A DNA stretch of 64,000 bases from Mesonia algae (GCF_003253545.1 NZ_QKYV01000004.1:310001-374000), one strand, 5' to 3'; shown: positions 45,908 through 55,491, numbered from the stretch's first letter. Made by a program: numbers and translations. Notes: generated from the letters alone by a model not told the origin.

Positions 45908-45998
45908 TTCAGTTTTTATAGGATTCCTATATCTTTTTTTAATGTTTTCTCTTTAAGGAAAGCATTTGCATTTTTTTAACTGAATTAATACATTTTCT

Positions 45999-48900
45999 AT
46001 GATTAACAAAATCATTGATTTTTCAATCAATAACAAATTCATTATTGGCCTATTTACCTTGACCCTTATAGGAGTTGGTATTTGGTCAATGGCAACCGTG
46101 AACCTTGGTTCGGTGCCAGATATTACCAATAACCAGGTTCAAGTAATTACGCAATCGCCCAATCTGGGAACAGAAGATATTGAACAGTTCGTAACCTATC
46201 CCGTCGAACTATCTATGGGTAATTTACCAGGCGTCACAGAAATAAGATCTATCTCACGCTTTGGACTTTCCGTAGTTACTATCGTTTTTGAAGACGATAT
46301 GGGAACCTATCTTCCTCGACAGCTGGTACAGGAAAAACTCAACGACCTGGGTGAATCCATTCCTGAAAAATTTGGAAGCCCATCAATGGGTCCCATTTCT
46401 ACTGGATTAGGTCAAATTTATGAATACACTATAAAGCCACAAGAAGGTTTTGAAACCAAGTATTCACCTATGGAACTGCGCACAGTACAAGACTGGGTCA
46501 TCAAACGACAACTTACACTATTGGAAGGCGTAGTAGAGGTTAATTCTTTCGGTGGTAGTATCAAGCAATACGAAGTTGCTGTCAATCCAGAGAAGTTAAA
46601 CAGTATGGGAATCAGTATCTCACAAGTATATGAGGCTCTCGCTCGGAATAATGTGAATACAGGTGGTGCTTATATCGAGAAAAATAAAATGTCAAATTTT
46701 ATAAGAGGCGAAGGACTTATTCGCTCTTTGGAAGACATTGAAGATATTTCGATTACTAACGAGGGCAACATTCCCATAACTATTGGAGATGTGGCAACGC
46801 GTGTCCATTTTGGGAGTCAAGTACGTTATGGTGCATTTACACAAGACGGCAAAGAAGCTGTTGGCGGTATGATAATGATGCTCAAGGGTTCTAATCCTAA
46901 TGCAGTTATTCAAAATGTAAAGGATCGTATGGCAGAAATTGAAAAGTCTTTGCCAGAAGGTCTAACTATCGCCCCAATAATTGATCGTAGTGAACTAATT
47001 GCCAGAACTACAGATACAGTGAAAACCAATTTGCTGGAAGGTGCCCTTATCGTAATTTTTGCCCTGGTTTTTTTGCTAGGGAGTTTAAGAGGTGGTATCA
47101 TAACAGCCACGACCATACCGTTGTCCTTACTTTTTGCATTTATCTTAATGAAGCAATTTAATGTTTGGGCAAACTTAATGAGTTTGGGAGCTATTGATTT
47201 TGGGATCATCATAGATGGTGCCGTGATTATTATTGAAGGAACGGTGTATGAGATCCAAAAACGAATTAGGTCTGGCAAGTTAAAATTCAATCAAGGCGTG
47301 ATGGATAAAGTAGCTTATGATGCAGGAAGCACGATGATGGGTTCTGCCTTTTTCGGACAAATCATTATTCTCATAGTTTTCACACCTATACTTTTTCTAA
47401 CTGGTGTAGAAGGTAAAATGTTTAAGCCTATGGCATACACCTTTGGGTTTGCAATGATTGGTGCTATAATCCTGTGTCTTACGTATGTACCAATGATGTC
47501 TGCACTTTTAATGAAACCAGTTCAAAATACCAAAAACTGGTTTGGCAGGTTTGAACGATGGCTTGAAAAAATAAGTGATAAAATTATAGGTGCTATTCAT
47601 AGTGCATATATGCCTTTATTAAAAGGCGCACTGCGGCTTAAGCTTATCGTGCTTTCATCTGCTGCTGTTCTGCTTATTATTGCTGGATTCATATTTTCTA
47701 ATATGGGTGGAGAATTTGTGCCACAGCTCGACGAAGGAGATTTGGCAATGCAGGCGCTCATAAGACCAGGAAGTTCACTATCAGAATCCATTGAAGTTTC
47801 TAAAAAGATAGAAACGATTTTATTAGAAAGTTTCCCTGAAATTAAAACAGTTACAGCACGTATAGGTGTAGCCGATATCCCCACGGATCCTATGCCTATG
47901 GATATTGCAGATATGTACATCATTCTCAATAAAGATATGGACGAGTGGACAACAGCTTCTAGTAAAGAAGGTTTGATAGATGCCATTAGAGACAAATTAG
48001 ATGAAGAACTCGTAGGTGTAAATTTAGTTTTTACCCAACCGGTTGAGTTGCGATTTAACGAGTTGTTAGAAGGTGTTAGAGAAGATATTGCGGTAAAACT
48101 ATATGGCGAAGATTTAGAGGTATTATCAGAAAAAGTTCAAGAAATGGCGGCTATTATACAGACTGTTCCTGGCGCTGGCGATGTGAGTGCAGAACGTACA
48201 GCTGGATTACCACAGATGACCGTAAAATATAGACGAGATAAAATGGCACAATATGGACTGGATATTCAAAAAGTAAATGATTACATAAGTACTGCATTTG
48301 CAGGAGGTACGGCTGGTGTCATCTTTGAAGGAGAGAAACGATTTGATCTCGTGGTACGATTTGATGAAAGCCATAGAAAAAGTATAGATGACCTACGCAA
48401 TATGTACTTCGATCTTAATGATGGCAATCAGGTACCCATTATCGAAATAGCCGAAATTGAATATGTCCCTGGACCTATGCAAATCTCACGTGACAATACG
48501 TATAGAAGAACCTACGTAGGTGTAAATGCTCGAGGCAGGGATGTGGAATCTGTAGTAAAAGATATTCAGCAAAAATTAGATGAAGAATTGGACTTGCCAT
48601 CAGGCTATTATATTACCTATGGTGGCGAGTTTGAAAACTTACAAAGTGCAAAGGATCGTTTGATAATCGTTGTGCCAATCGCCCTGTTTTTAATATTTAT
48701 ACTGCTGTACTTTGCCTTAAAATCCTTTTCACAATCGCTAATGATTTACATAGCGATTCCCTTGGCGGCCATTGGTGGTGTGTTTGCTCTATGGCTTCGA
48801 GATATGCCATTTAGTATTTCGGCAGGTGTAGGATTTATTGTGCTATTTGGTGTCGCGGTTCTTAACGGGCTGGTACTTATAAACCGATTTAATTCCTTAA

Positions 48901-50444
48901 AAGAAGAAGGTGTTATAAGCATAAAGGATCGAATATTTCAAGGGACTAAAGAACGTATTCGTCCCATTATGCTCACGGCCACCACAGATATTTTCGGCTT
49001 TTTACCTATGGCTTTTTCCACATCGGCTGGTGCAGAAGTTCAACAGCCGCTCGCTACGGTAGTTATCGGTGGAATGCTTACAGCCACGCTGCTCACGTTG
49101 GTCGTTCTTCCCGTGCTCTATACTTTTATAGAAAAGCGACGCGAGCGCAAAGACCAGAACAAGATTGGTTCATTTAATTCGAAAGCATTAACTACGATTT
49201 TGATTGTTGGTTTTATGTTAGGTGGCACCGCTTTCGCGCCTGCCCAGAGCGCAGTCGAAGGGAGAGCGCAACAATCACAAGCACTTGTGCAAGATCTCAT
49301 TGCTAAGGACAGCATCACGCCCATAACATTATCACGAGCTGTAGAAATTGCTAAAGAAAATTATCCTGTACTTAAAGCGAACCAACTCGAAATCGAAAGA
49401 CAGAATGCACTCACGGGCAATGCATATGACTTCGGTAGTACGCAGGTCTTTACAGGTGGCGAAGAAGTGGCCGATGGTCTGGGCATTTATACATTGATAG
49501 GTGTCGGGCAACAGAATATTGATCTACTGGGAATAGGTGCTAAAAAACGTTTGCAACAACAACGTATTGAGTTGGCAAAAACGGCATTTGACCTTTCAGA
49601 AATCCAGATAGAACGGGAAGTTAAAAAAGCCTGGTCAGAAGCTTTTCAGGCAAAGAAGAAGTTTGTTTTGTACCGAGAACTGGACAGCATTTACGGTCAG
49701 TTTGCACAATCTGTTGAGCTCAATTATGAAGTGGAAGCCATTTCAAGACTGGAATACGCCGCTGCGCGCAATCAAGCTTTGCAGGTCAACAATAAATTTC
49801 AACAGGCAGAAACAGATTATTTCATTGCCTTGCAACAACTCAATCTTTGGTTGACACCAGATACGATGTACACCGTTGCTGATGAATTGGAAGCTACTGA
49901 AATTTCAATTTTAAAGACTGATAATACATTAAATAATCATCCCGAGTTATCGCTTTCGCGAAAGCGTATAGACGAAGCACAAGCAAGCTATGACGCAGCA
50001 AGGGCAAGTTTACTGCCCCAGTTTAATCTGCAAGGTGGCCTGCAACGTGTCAATGGCGAAAGTGGTTTTTATACCTATCAAGCTGGGATTTCCATACCAC
50101 TGTTTTCTGGACCTGTCCGTAGTCGTGCAAAAGCGGCAAAACTCGATGCACAGATTGCAGAAACCAATGCCGTTTTCAAACAACGCGAGCTAAAATCGCA
50201 ATTCGTACAGGCACAGCAAAATTATGCACGATGGCGGGATACCTGGTTTTTCTATAAAACCGAAGCTTTGCCACTTGCCATAGACCAGCGCAAAGGTGCA
50301 TTGCTGGCATACAAAGAAGGAGCGCTGGATTATGCAGCATTCACGCAAATAATACGTGATGCCATACAGACCGAAATGGACGCGCTGGACGCACTTGATA
50401 AATATTTAGAAGCCCTATTTGATTTACAATATTTCCAAAACTAA
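45999..50444 (+). CDS. czcA: CzcA-type RND efflux pump fused to a TolC-like channel
   Basis: A 1481-residue fusion. Residues 1-1048 are a full heavy-metal RND transporter (twelve helices, two periplasmic loops). TM4 reads DFGIIIDGAV with D400 and D406, the HME1 pattern linked to Zn, Co and Cd. After the basic EKRRERKD comes a second signal-like helix (about 1055-1075, TILIVGFMLGGTAFAPAQSA) and then a TolC-type outer-membrane factor to 1481. The fusion must be processed at this signal for the two parts to reach different membranes, which is inference. The adaptor gene starts 6 bp later. GC is higher than in the flanking chromosome. Confidence 0.93.
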   Translation: MINKIIDFSINNKFIIGLFTLTLIGVGIWSMATVNLGSVPDITNNQVQVITQSPNLGTEDIEQFVTYPVELSMGNLPGVTEIRSISRFGLSVVTIVFEDDMGTYLPRQLVQEKLNDLGESIPEKFGSPSMGPISTGLGQIYEYTIKPQEGFETKYSPMELRTVQDWVIKRQLTLLEGVVEVNSFGGSIKQYEVAVNPEKLNSMGISISQVYEALARNNVNTGGAYIEKNKMSNFIRGEGLIRSLEDIEDISITNEGNIPITIGDVATRVHFGSQVRYGAFTQDGKEAVGGMIMMLKGSNPNAVIQNVKDRMAEIEKSLPEGLTIAPIIDRSELIARTTDTVKTNLLEGALIVIFALVFLLGSLRGGIITATTIPLSLLFAFILMKQFNVWANLMSLGAIDFGIIIDGAVIIIEGTVYEIQKRIRSGKLKFNQGVMDKVAYDAGSTMMGSAFFGQIIILIVFTPILFLTGVEGKMFKPMAYTFGFAMIGAIILCLTYVPMMSALLMKPVQNTKNWFGRFERWLEKISDKIIGAIHSAYMPLLKGALRLKLIVLSSAAVLLIIAGFIFSNMGGEFVPQLDEGDLAMQALIRPGSSLSESIEVSKKIETILLESFPEIKTVTARIGVADIPTDPMPMDIADMYIILNKDMDEWTTASSKEGLIDAIRDKLDEELVGVNLVFTQPVELRFNELLEGVREDIAVKLYGEDLEVLSEKVQEMAAIIQTVPGAGDVSAERTAGLPQMTVKYRRDKMAQYGLDIQKVNDYISTAFAGGTAGVIFEGEKRFDLVVRFDESHRKSIDDLRNMYFDLNDGNQVPIIEIAEIEYVPGPMQISRDNTYRRTYVGVNARGRDVESVVKDIQQKLDEELDLPSGYYITYGGEFENLQSAKDRLIIVVPIALFLIFILLYFALKSFSQSLMIYIAIPLAAIGGVFALWLRDMPFSISAGVGFIVLFGVAVLNGLVLINRFNSLKEEGVISIKDRIFQGTKERIRPIMLTATTDIFGFLPMAFSTSAGAEVQQPLATVVIGGMLTATLLTLVVLPVLYTFIEKRRERKDQNKIGSFNSKALTTILIVGFMLGGTAFAPAQSAVEGRAQQSQALVQDLIAKDSITPITLSRAVEIAKENYPVLKANQLEIERQNALTGNAYDFGSTQVFTGGEEVADGLGIYTLIGVGQQNIDLLGIGAKKRLQQQRIELAKTAFDLSEIQIEREVKKAWSEAFQAKKKFVLYRELDSIYGQFAQSVELNYEVEAISRLEYAAARNQALQVNNKFQQAETDYFIALQQLNLWLTPDTMYTVADELEATEISILKTDNTLNNHPELSLSRKRIDEAQASYDAARASLLPQFNLQGGLQRVNGESGFYTYQAGISIPLFSGPVRSRAKAAKLDAQIAETNAVFKQRELKSQFVQAQQNYARWRDTWFFYKTEALPLAIDQRKGALLAYKEGALDYAAFTQIIRDAIQTEMDALDALDKYLEALFDLQYFQN
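49229..49238. repeat. Partial copy of the island palindrome
   Basis: CGCTTTCGCG, the left part of the 16-bp palindrome, at the second signal peptide of the fusion, encoding AFAPA. Confidence 0.4.
49951..49966. repeat. CGCTTTCGCGAAAGCG palindrome, copy 1
   Basis: A perfect 16-bp palindrome inside the TolC-like part of the fusion, read as L-S-R-K-R. See copies at 57819 and 59877. Confidence 0.7.
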
Positions 50445-50450
50445 AAAAAG

Positions 50451-51677
50451 ATGAAAAAATTAAAATATATACCGATTACCGCAATGCTTTTTGCATTGAC
50501 ATTATTCAGCTGTGGCGACTCAAAAACTGAAGATGGCCACGATGAAGCCACCCATTCTGAAACGGAAGAAAACAATTCTGAAGGTGAGACCGGTCAAGGA
50601 AACCTTAACGAAGGTGAAGCTGAGGAAGTAATGCTCACGGCACAGCAGTTTGAAGCCTTACAAATGGAAATTGATACGCTCGCGCAACGCAATATGAGTG
50701 GTTATGTAGAAGCAAACGGTACGCTGGAAGTACCACCCCAAAACGAAGCAAATATTACCGCGCTTGCAGGAGCAAATGTGGCATCCATAGAGGTTATAGA
50801 AGGAGACGAAGTCAAAAAGAATCAAGCGGTGGCTTATTTATCACATCCCAGCATCATCCAGATTCAATCAGATTATTTAAACGCTTACAGCAATAGTAAA
50901 TTTCTGAAACAGGAATATGAACGTCAAAAAAGACTTTATGAAGCTGGTGTAGCATCTGGAATGAATTTCCAAAAAGCAACGGCAGACTATCAGTCATCTA
51001 CCGCAATGGTAAATGGTCTTGAAGCGCAATTGCGACAGTACAACATCAATGCAAATGGTGTGCGCAATGGTACTATCTATCAGCGTGTTGCATTACGCAG
51101 TCCCATTTCAGGTGTTGTAGAAAAGGTTTTCATAAAAACTGGTCAATATGTAGAACCACAAACCAACTTAATGGAAATAGTAGATACAGACCACGTGCAC
51201 GCAGATTTAATGGTGTTTGAAAAAGATGTGGACAAAGTGAGGAAAGGCCAAAAAGTACGTTTCAGTATTCAATCACGACCAGGAAAAGAGCAGGAAGCTT
51301 TTATTTATTCGGTCAGCCAGACTTTTGAGCAAGATCCCAAAGCGGTTCACGTACACGCTGAAATAGAGAATAAAGAAGGTGGTCTTATCCCTGGTATGTA
51401 TATAAAAGGTAAAATTGAAGTTGATAACCAACAGACTACCGCACTACCTGAAAGTGCCATAGTTACAGAAGCCGGTAAGGACTATGTATTTACAGCACAA
51501 AGTGAAGGCGACGCGTGGAGTTTTATACCAGTTGAAGTCACTATGGGCGAGAAAGATGGCGACTGGATTGCCATACGTTTCTTTGAAACCCCAAATCCAA
51601 AAACACGCTTTGCGTATAATAATGCCTATTACCTTATGGCAGAAATGAAAAAGGGAGAAACTGAGCACGAACATTAA
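50451..51677 (+). CDS. czcB: RND periplasmic adaptor lipoprotein (CzcB type)
   Basis: A 408-residue membrane-fusion protein. The lipoprotein signal ends at Cys21 (ALTLFSCGDS). An acidic, His-containing linker (25-60) is followed by the lipoyl/beta-barrel core with AVAYLSHPSI and IYQRVALRSPISGVVEKVFIKTGQYVEP, and the helical hairpin lies between these. A C-terminal EHEH may bind metal. It couples the RND pump (6 bp upstream) to its channel across the periplasm. Confidence 0.92.
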   Translation: MKKLKYIPITAMLFALTLFSCGDSKTEDGHDEATHSETEENNSEGETGQGNLNEGEAEEVMLTAQQFEALQMEIDTLAQRNMSGYVEANGTLEVPPQNEANITALAGANVASIEVIEGDEVKKNQAVAYLSHPSIIQIQSDYLNAYSNSKFLKQEYERQKRLYEAGVASGMNFQKATADYQSSTAMVNGLEAQLRQYNINANGVRNGTIYQRVALRSPISGVVEKVFIKTGQYVEPQTNLMEIVDTDHVHADLMVFEKDVDKVRKGQKVRFSIQSRPGKEQEAFIYSVSQTFEQDPKAVHVHAEIENKEGGLIPGMYIKGKIEVDNQQTTALPESAIVTEAGKDYVFTAQSEGDAWSFIPVEVTMGEKDGDWIAIRFFETPNPKTRFAYNNAYYLMAEMKKGETEHEH

Positions 51678-51683
51678 GATGTA

Positions 51684-52325
51684 ATGAAGGAAAGAAGAAA
51701 GAAAAATTTAATAGAAGCAAGAACCCTACAGATTTGGAACGTCATTTATGATGTTATAGAAGTTGTAGTCTCGCTCATTGCAGGAATAACGGCAAACAGT
51801 TCGGCTCTTATAGGTTGGGGATTAGACAGCACCATTGAAGTTGTCAGTGCAGGAACATTAGGCTGGCGGTTGCACGGCGAGATTAAAGGTATCGATGAAG
51901 AAAAAGTAAAACGAAGACAAAAAATCACGTTAAACGTAATTGCAGTTTCCTTTACGCTCATCTGTATTTTCATTTCCTACGATTCCATTACAAAGCTTAT
52001 AAATCAAGAAACCGCAAACTGGAGCACGATAGGACTGATCATATTATTGGTTTCCCTGGTTGTAAATCCTATCCTGATCTATTTCAAAAGAAAATATGGA
52101 AAGAAACTTGAAAGTCCAGCTTTAATGGCCGATGCTAAAGACACCTTTATTTGTCTATACCAGACCGTGGTCGTTCTTATAGGACTGATATTGGTCAATT
52201 GGTTAGGCTGGTGGTGGGCAGATCCTGTGGCGGCATTACTTATCGTTCCGTACGCTGCAAAAGAAGGCTATGAAGCCTACAATAAAGCTAAAAATATCAA
52301 TTATAACACCGCACAAAATGACTGA
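51684..52325 (+). CDS. CDF-like cation transporter without cytoplasmic domain
   Basis: A 213-residue, six-helix protein of the cation diffusion facilitator type that lacks the usual C-terminal regulatory domain. The canonical TM2 and TM5 HxxxD sites are changed: TM2 has ALIGWGLDSTIE (D48, E52) and TM5 has ALMADAKDTFIC (D153, C157). It lies in the zinc-type RND operon, 6 bp after the adaptor and overlapping the Fur gene. It probably moves a divalent cation, but the altered site leaves the metal unclear. Confidence 0.75.
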   Translation: MKERRKKNLIEARTLQIWNVIYDVIEVVVSLIAGITANSSALIGWGLDSTIEVVSAGTLGWRLHGEIKGIDEEKVKRRQKITLNVIAVSFTLICIFISYDSITKLINQETANWSTIGLIILLVSLVVNPILIYFKRKYGKKLESPALMADAKDTFICLYQTVVVLIGLILVNWLGWWWADPVAALLIVPYAAKEGYEAYNKAKNINYNTAQND

Positions 52326-52731
52326 AATAGAAAAAACACTAAATGACCATAACGTGCGTCCCACCGCAATGCGCATCTTGATTTATAAATATCTGGCACA
52401 ACAGGAAATCGCAAAGGCATTGCTTGATGTTGAGAATGCTTTCGCAAAAGCAGAACGTTCAACCATCTTTAGAACACTGAAAACCTTTGAAGAAAATGGT
52501 ATTGTACACCAGATAGAAGACGGCTCAGGTATCACAAAATATGCGCTCTGTGAGCCAGGCTGTAATTGTGAAATTGAACAAGACCTGCACCTCCATTTTC
52601 GTTGTAGCAACTGTAATGAAACTGTTTGCTTGACAGAACATAAAATACCACACATCAACCTTCCAGATGGCTACGTAGCCGAAGATGTAAATCTTGTTGT
52701 GACAGGTGTTTGTGAAAAGTGCAGTAGTTGA
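52318..52731 (+). CDS. Fur-family regulator (Zur-like) of the metal island
   Basis: A 137-residue Fur/Zur-type regulator: winged HTH (VRPTAMRILIYKYL) and a dimer domain with the structural zinc site CSNC (96, 99) and CEKC (132, 135), plus HLHF for a regulatory metal. The start at 52318 overlaps the preceding gene by 8 bp; a longer frame begins 48 nt upstream but overlaps more. Two near-identical boxes at 45466 and 52734 precede the two zinc-type operons, so it probably represses both. Which metal relieves repression is not shown. Confidence 0.85.
   Translation: MTEIEKTLNDHNVRPTAMRILIYKYLAQQEIAKALLDVENAFAKAERSTIFRTLKTFEENGIVHQIEDGSGITKYALCEPGCNCEIEQDLHLHFRCSNCNETVCLTEHKIPHINLPDGYVAEDVNLVVTGVCEKCSS
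52438..52451. repeat. Near copy of the island palindrome
   Basis: GCTTTCGCAAAAGC differs at one base from the 14-bp core GCTTTCGCGAAAGC. It lies inside the Fur-family gene. Confidence 0.45.
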
Positions 52732-52733
52732 CA

Positions 52734-52753
52734 TTGCACAACAGTTGCGCAAC
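52734..52753. promoter_or_regulatory. Fur-type operator of the ATPase operon
   Basis: Two TTGCrCAAC units 11 bp apart: TTGCACAAC at 52734 and TTGCGCAAC at 52745. The first 15 bp match the box at 45466. A TAAATTG element begins at 52762, again 28 bp from the box start. It lies 3 bp after the Fur stop codon. Confidence 0.6.
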
Positions 52754-52788
52754 TATTTCACTAAATTGTAAGAATTAAAATGTAAAAA

Positions 52789-53145
52789 ATGATACAGCTA
52801 TTAAATTCAGAGAAAGTCAATTTGATTTCAGTGAAAATCAGCGGTAAAATTTCAAAAGATGAAGTTGAAAAAATCCATTCACAAATTCACGAAATCTTGA
52901 AGCAGAACAGCAAGGTTGATTTCTATTTTATATTGGAAGATTTTGACGGCTATACACTAAAAGGTTTTTGGGAAGACTTAAAAGTGGACAGGGCTCATAT
53001 TTCAGATTATGGAAAAATGGCGTTTGTGGGCGAAAAGAAATGGCAGGAATGGGCTGCAAAGTCAACCGATTTTTTTACAAGCTCGGAAGTGAAATATTTT
53101 GATTTAGAAAATAAGGAACTGGCAAAGACTTGGATTATCTCTTAA
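52789..53145 (+). CDS. SpoIIAA-like (STAS-type) protein
   Basis: A 118-residue cytoplasmic protein of the SpoIIAA-like/STAS-SEC14 type: KISGKISKDEVEKIH, a central YFILEDFDGYTLKGFWEDLK and the closing EVKYFDLENKELAKTWI. Such small proteins may bind anions or lipids; their role in metal operons is unknown. It starts the second zinc-type operon after the operator box and precedes DUF3703 by 10 bp. Confidence 0.8.
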   Translation: MIQLLNSEKVNLISVKISGKISKDEVEKIHSQIHEILKQNSKVDFYFILEDFDGYTLKGFWEDLKVDRAHISDYGKMAFVGEKKWQEWAAKSTDFFTSSEVKYFDLENKELAKTWIIS

Positions 53146-53155
53146 TTAGCGATAA

Positions 53156-53527
53156 ATGAAATTCAACACTAAAATACCAAAAGGCTTAAAGGAACATTAT
53201 GAAAATGAACTACGGTTTTACCGTTTGTCATTACTCAAAGGAAATTTGTCTCAAGCTTGGAATCATCTTGAGCGCTCACACATAATTGGTCAATCCTATC
53301 CTTTTGAGCATACATATTCGCATTGGCTAATGCTCAAATTTGGATTCAGACAAAAGAATATGATAGAAGTTTTAGGTCAAGTTGTTCGCTTACTAATGGG
53401 TGGGTGGAAATCGTTTATCGACCACGTACCAACTGGAAATACTGGTGGTTCCAATGTTCCACCACTTAAAAAGATGGTGCTTCCGCACGATTTAAGTGTC
53501 ATTTTAAACCAATACAAACCAACATAA
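53156..53527 (+). CDS. DUF3703 family protein
   Basis: A 123-residue helical protein of DUF3703: AWNHLERSHIIGQSYPFEHTYSHWLML in the centre and GGWKSFIDHVPTGNTGG with conserved His and Trp further on. Function unknown; in Bacteroidetes it is usually seen beside metal pumps. It shares one base with the ATPase gene, so the two are translated together. The several His residues could bind metal. Confidence 0.8.
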   Translation: MKFNTKIPKGLKEHYENELRFYRLSLLKGNLSQAWNHLERSHIIGQSYPFEHTYSHWLMLKFGFRQKNMIEVLGQVVRLLMGGWKSFIDHVPTGNTGGSNVPPLKKMVLPHDLSVILNQYKPT

Positions 53528-55491
53528 TGAAAAAGAAAAAAGTAAACTTACGTGACTTAGAACCAAAAGAACATCAAGGCGAGCACAGTCACGACGATGG
53601 CCATAACCATAGCAGCCCTGAAGAAATTTCAAATTTTAGAACCTATCTACCGGCTATTTTCAGCTTTGTGATGTTGATAGCCGGAATCGCTATTGATTAC
53701 TTTGATGCGTTTCCTTTCTTCAAAGGATGGATTCGCGTAGTATGGTACACGGTAGCCTATATCCCTGTAGGTTTTCCGGTGATAAGAGAAGGCTGGAAAA
53801 GTATTAAAAATGGTGATTTTTTTACGGAATTCTTCTTAATGTCCATAGCCACTTTAGGTGCATTTGCCATTGGCGAATATCCCGAAGGTGTTGCCGTAAT
53901 GCTGTTTTATGCTGTGGGCGAACTCTTCCAAAATGCGGCCGTTAACCGTGCGAAAGGAAATATAAAAGCCTTACTCGATGTAAGACCAAATGAAGCTTTG
54001 GTTTATCGTGATGGCGACTTTGTTTCAGTAAATCCCGAGACTGTTGAGATTGGCGAAAAGATACAGGTACGTGTAGGCGAAAAAGTTCCGCTTGATGGTA
54101 TTCTGCTTTCTGAAAAGGGTTCTTTTAATACCGCTGCCTTGACAGGCGAAAGCAAACCTGATACGATTGCTAAAGGTGATACTGTTTTTGCAGGAAGCAT
54201 AAATCTTGATGGTGTAATCGAGATTGAAACCACTAAAGAATTTAAAGACAGTTCCATTGCACGAATTCTGGATATGGTGCAAAATGCTACTGCCAGAAAA
54301 TCAAAGACCGAATTGTTCATCAGAAAATTTGCTCGGATTTATACACCTATCGTTGTATTCTTGGCAATTGGACTGACGTTTTTGCCCTACTTTTTCGTGG
54401 ATGATTATGTGTTTAGGGATTGGTTGTACCGAGCGTTGATATTCCTTGTGATTTCGTGCCCTTGTGCTCTGGTCATTTCCATTCCTCTCGGCTATTTTGG
54501 CGGATTGGGTGCGGCATCTCGCAACGGTATTCTTTTTAAAGGTGCATCCTTTTTAGATGCAATGACCCAAGTAAACACGGTCGTAATGGACAAAACAGGA
54601 ACCGTTACCAAAGGGGTTTTTAAAATCAAAGAAATCAATTCCTTCACATTTGAGGAAGCCGAATTTATGAAATACCTGATGGCGATGGAAGAACAATCCA
54701 CGCATCCTATCGCAAAAGCGATTCTCGAATATAAAGCAGACGGTTCAGATTATGAAGCGACTGATGTTTCAGAAGTTGCAGGAAAAGGTTTAAAAGGAAC
54801 GGTCAATGGGAAAACGGTATTGGTAGGTAATAAAGCTTTAATGACCTCAAATGGCATAGAAGTCCCTTCGGAAACGGATGGCATTGTAGAATCAATCGTT
54901 ATGGTGTCTATTGATGGGAAATTTGCAGGTTATGTAACCATTGCAGATGAACTAAAGGATGATACGCACCAAGCCATTAAACAAATTCGAGATTCAGGAA
55001 TTTCTAAGATTATAATGCTATCAGGCGACAAGGATTCTATAACGCAACAAGTTGCAAAAGAGTTAAATATCGATTGGGCAAAAGGTGGGTTGTTACCTGA
55101 AGATAAATTGAACGAAGTTGAAAAGCTCAAAAAACAACCTGATACGAAAGTCGCATTTATCGGCGATGGCATAAACGATGCACCCGTTTTGGCAGCAAGC
55201 GACGTTGGTATTGCGATGGGTGGTTTAGGAAGCGATGTCGCCATTGAAACAGCCGATGTTATCATACAGACCGACCAACCCAGTAAGATTGCAAGAGCGA
55301 TTAAAATTGGTCGTTCAACGCGCCGAATAGTCTGGCAAAATATTGCGCTTGCATTTGGTGTAAAAATAATTGTCCTCATTCTCGGTGCAGGTGGATTAGC
55401 CACGATGTGGGAAGCTGTTTTTGCAGATGTAGGCGTAGCATTATTAGCAATTTTAAATGCTGTTAGGCTACAGAAAATGATTTGGGATTAA
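53527..55491 (+). CDS. zntA: Zn/Cd-type P1B ATPase
   Basis: A 654-residue exporter for zinc, cadmium or lead. The N-terminus lacks an HMA domain; instead it has a short His-rich stretch (EHSHDDGHNHS, about 19-29). Core motifs: TGES, SCPCALV at 310-315, DKTGT with D355, THPIAKA, and [11 protein letters not shown]. The last helix has ADVGVALLAILNAVRL, the Zn/Cd pattern. It closes the three-gene operon with SpoIIAA-like and DUF3703. A 66-bp gap leads to the HYC_CC_PP gene. Confidence 0.93.
   Translation: MKKKKVNLRDLEPKEHQGEHSHDDGHNHSSPEEISNFRTYLPAIFSFVMLIAGIAIDYFDAFPFFKGWIRVVWYTVAYIPVGFPVIREGWKSIKNGDFFTEFFLMSIATLGAFAIGEYPEGVAVMLFYAVGELFQNAAVNRAKGNIKALLDVRPNEALVYRDGDFVSVNPETVEIGEKIQVRVGEKVPLDGILLSEKGSFNTAALTGESKPDTIAKGDTVFAGSINLDGVIEIETTKEFKDSSIARILDMVQNATARKSKTELFIRKFARIYTPIVVFLAIGLTFLPYFFVDDYVFRDWLYRALIFLVISCPCALVISIPLGYFGGLGAASRNGILFKGASFLDAMTQVNTVVMDKTGTVTKGVFKIKEINSFTFEEAEFMKYLMAMEEQSTHPIAKAILEYKADGSDYEATDVSEVAGKGLKGTVNGKTVLVGNKALMTSNGIEVPSETDGIVESIVMVSIDGKFAGYVTIADELKDDTHQAIKQIRDSGISKIIMLSGDKDSITQQVAKELNIDWAKGGLLPEDKLNEVEKLKKQPDTKVAFIGDGINDAPVLAASDVGIAMGGLGSDVAIETADVIIQTDQPSKIARAIKIGRSTRRIVWQNIALAFGVKIIVLILGAGGLATMWEAVFADVGVALLAILNAVRLQKMIWD

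Noticed and set aside
45918-45930. ATAGGATTCCTAT palindrome between the leader protein and RND genes
   Set aside because: Short, in a likely operon interior, with no second copy in the window; not enough to call a site.
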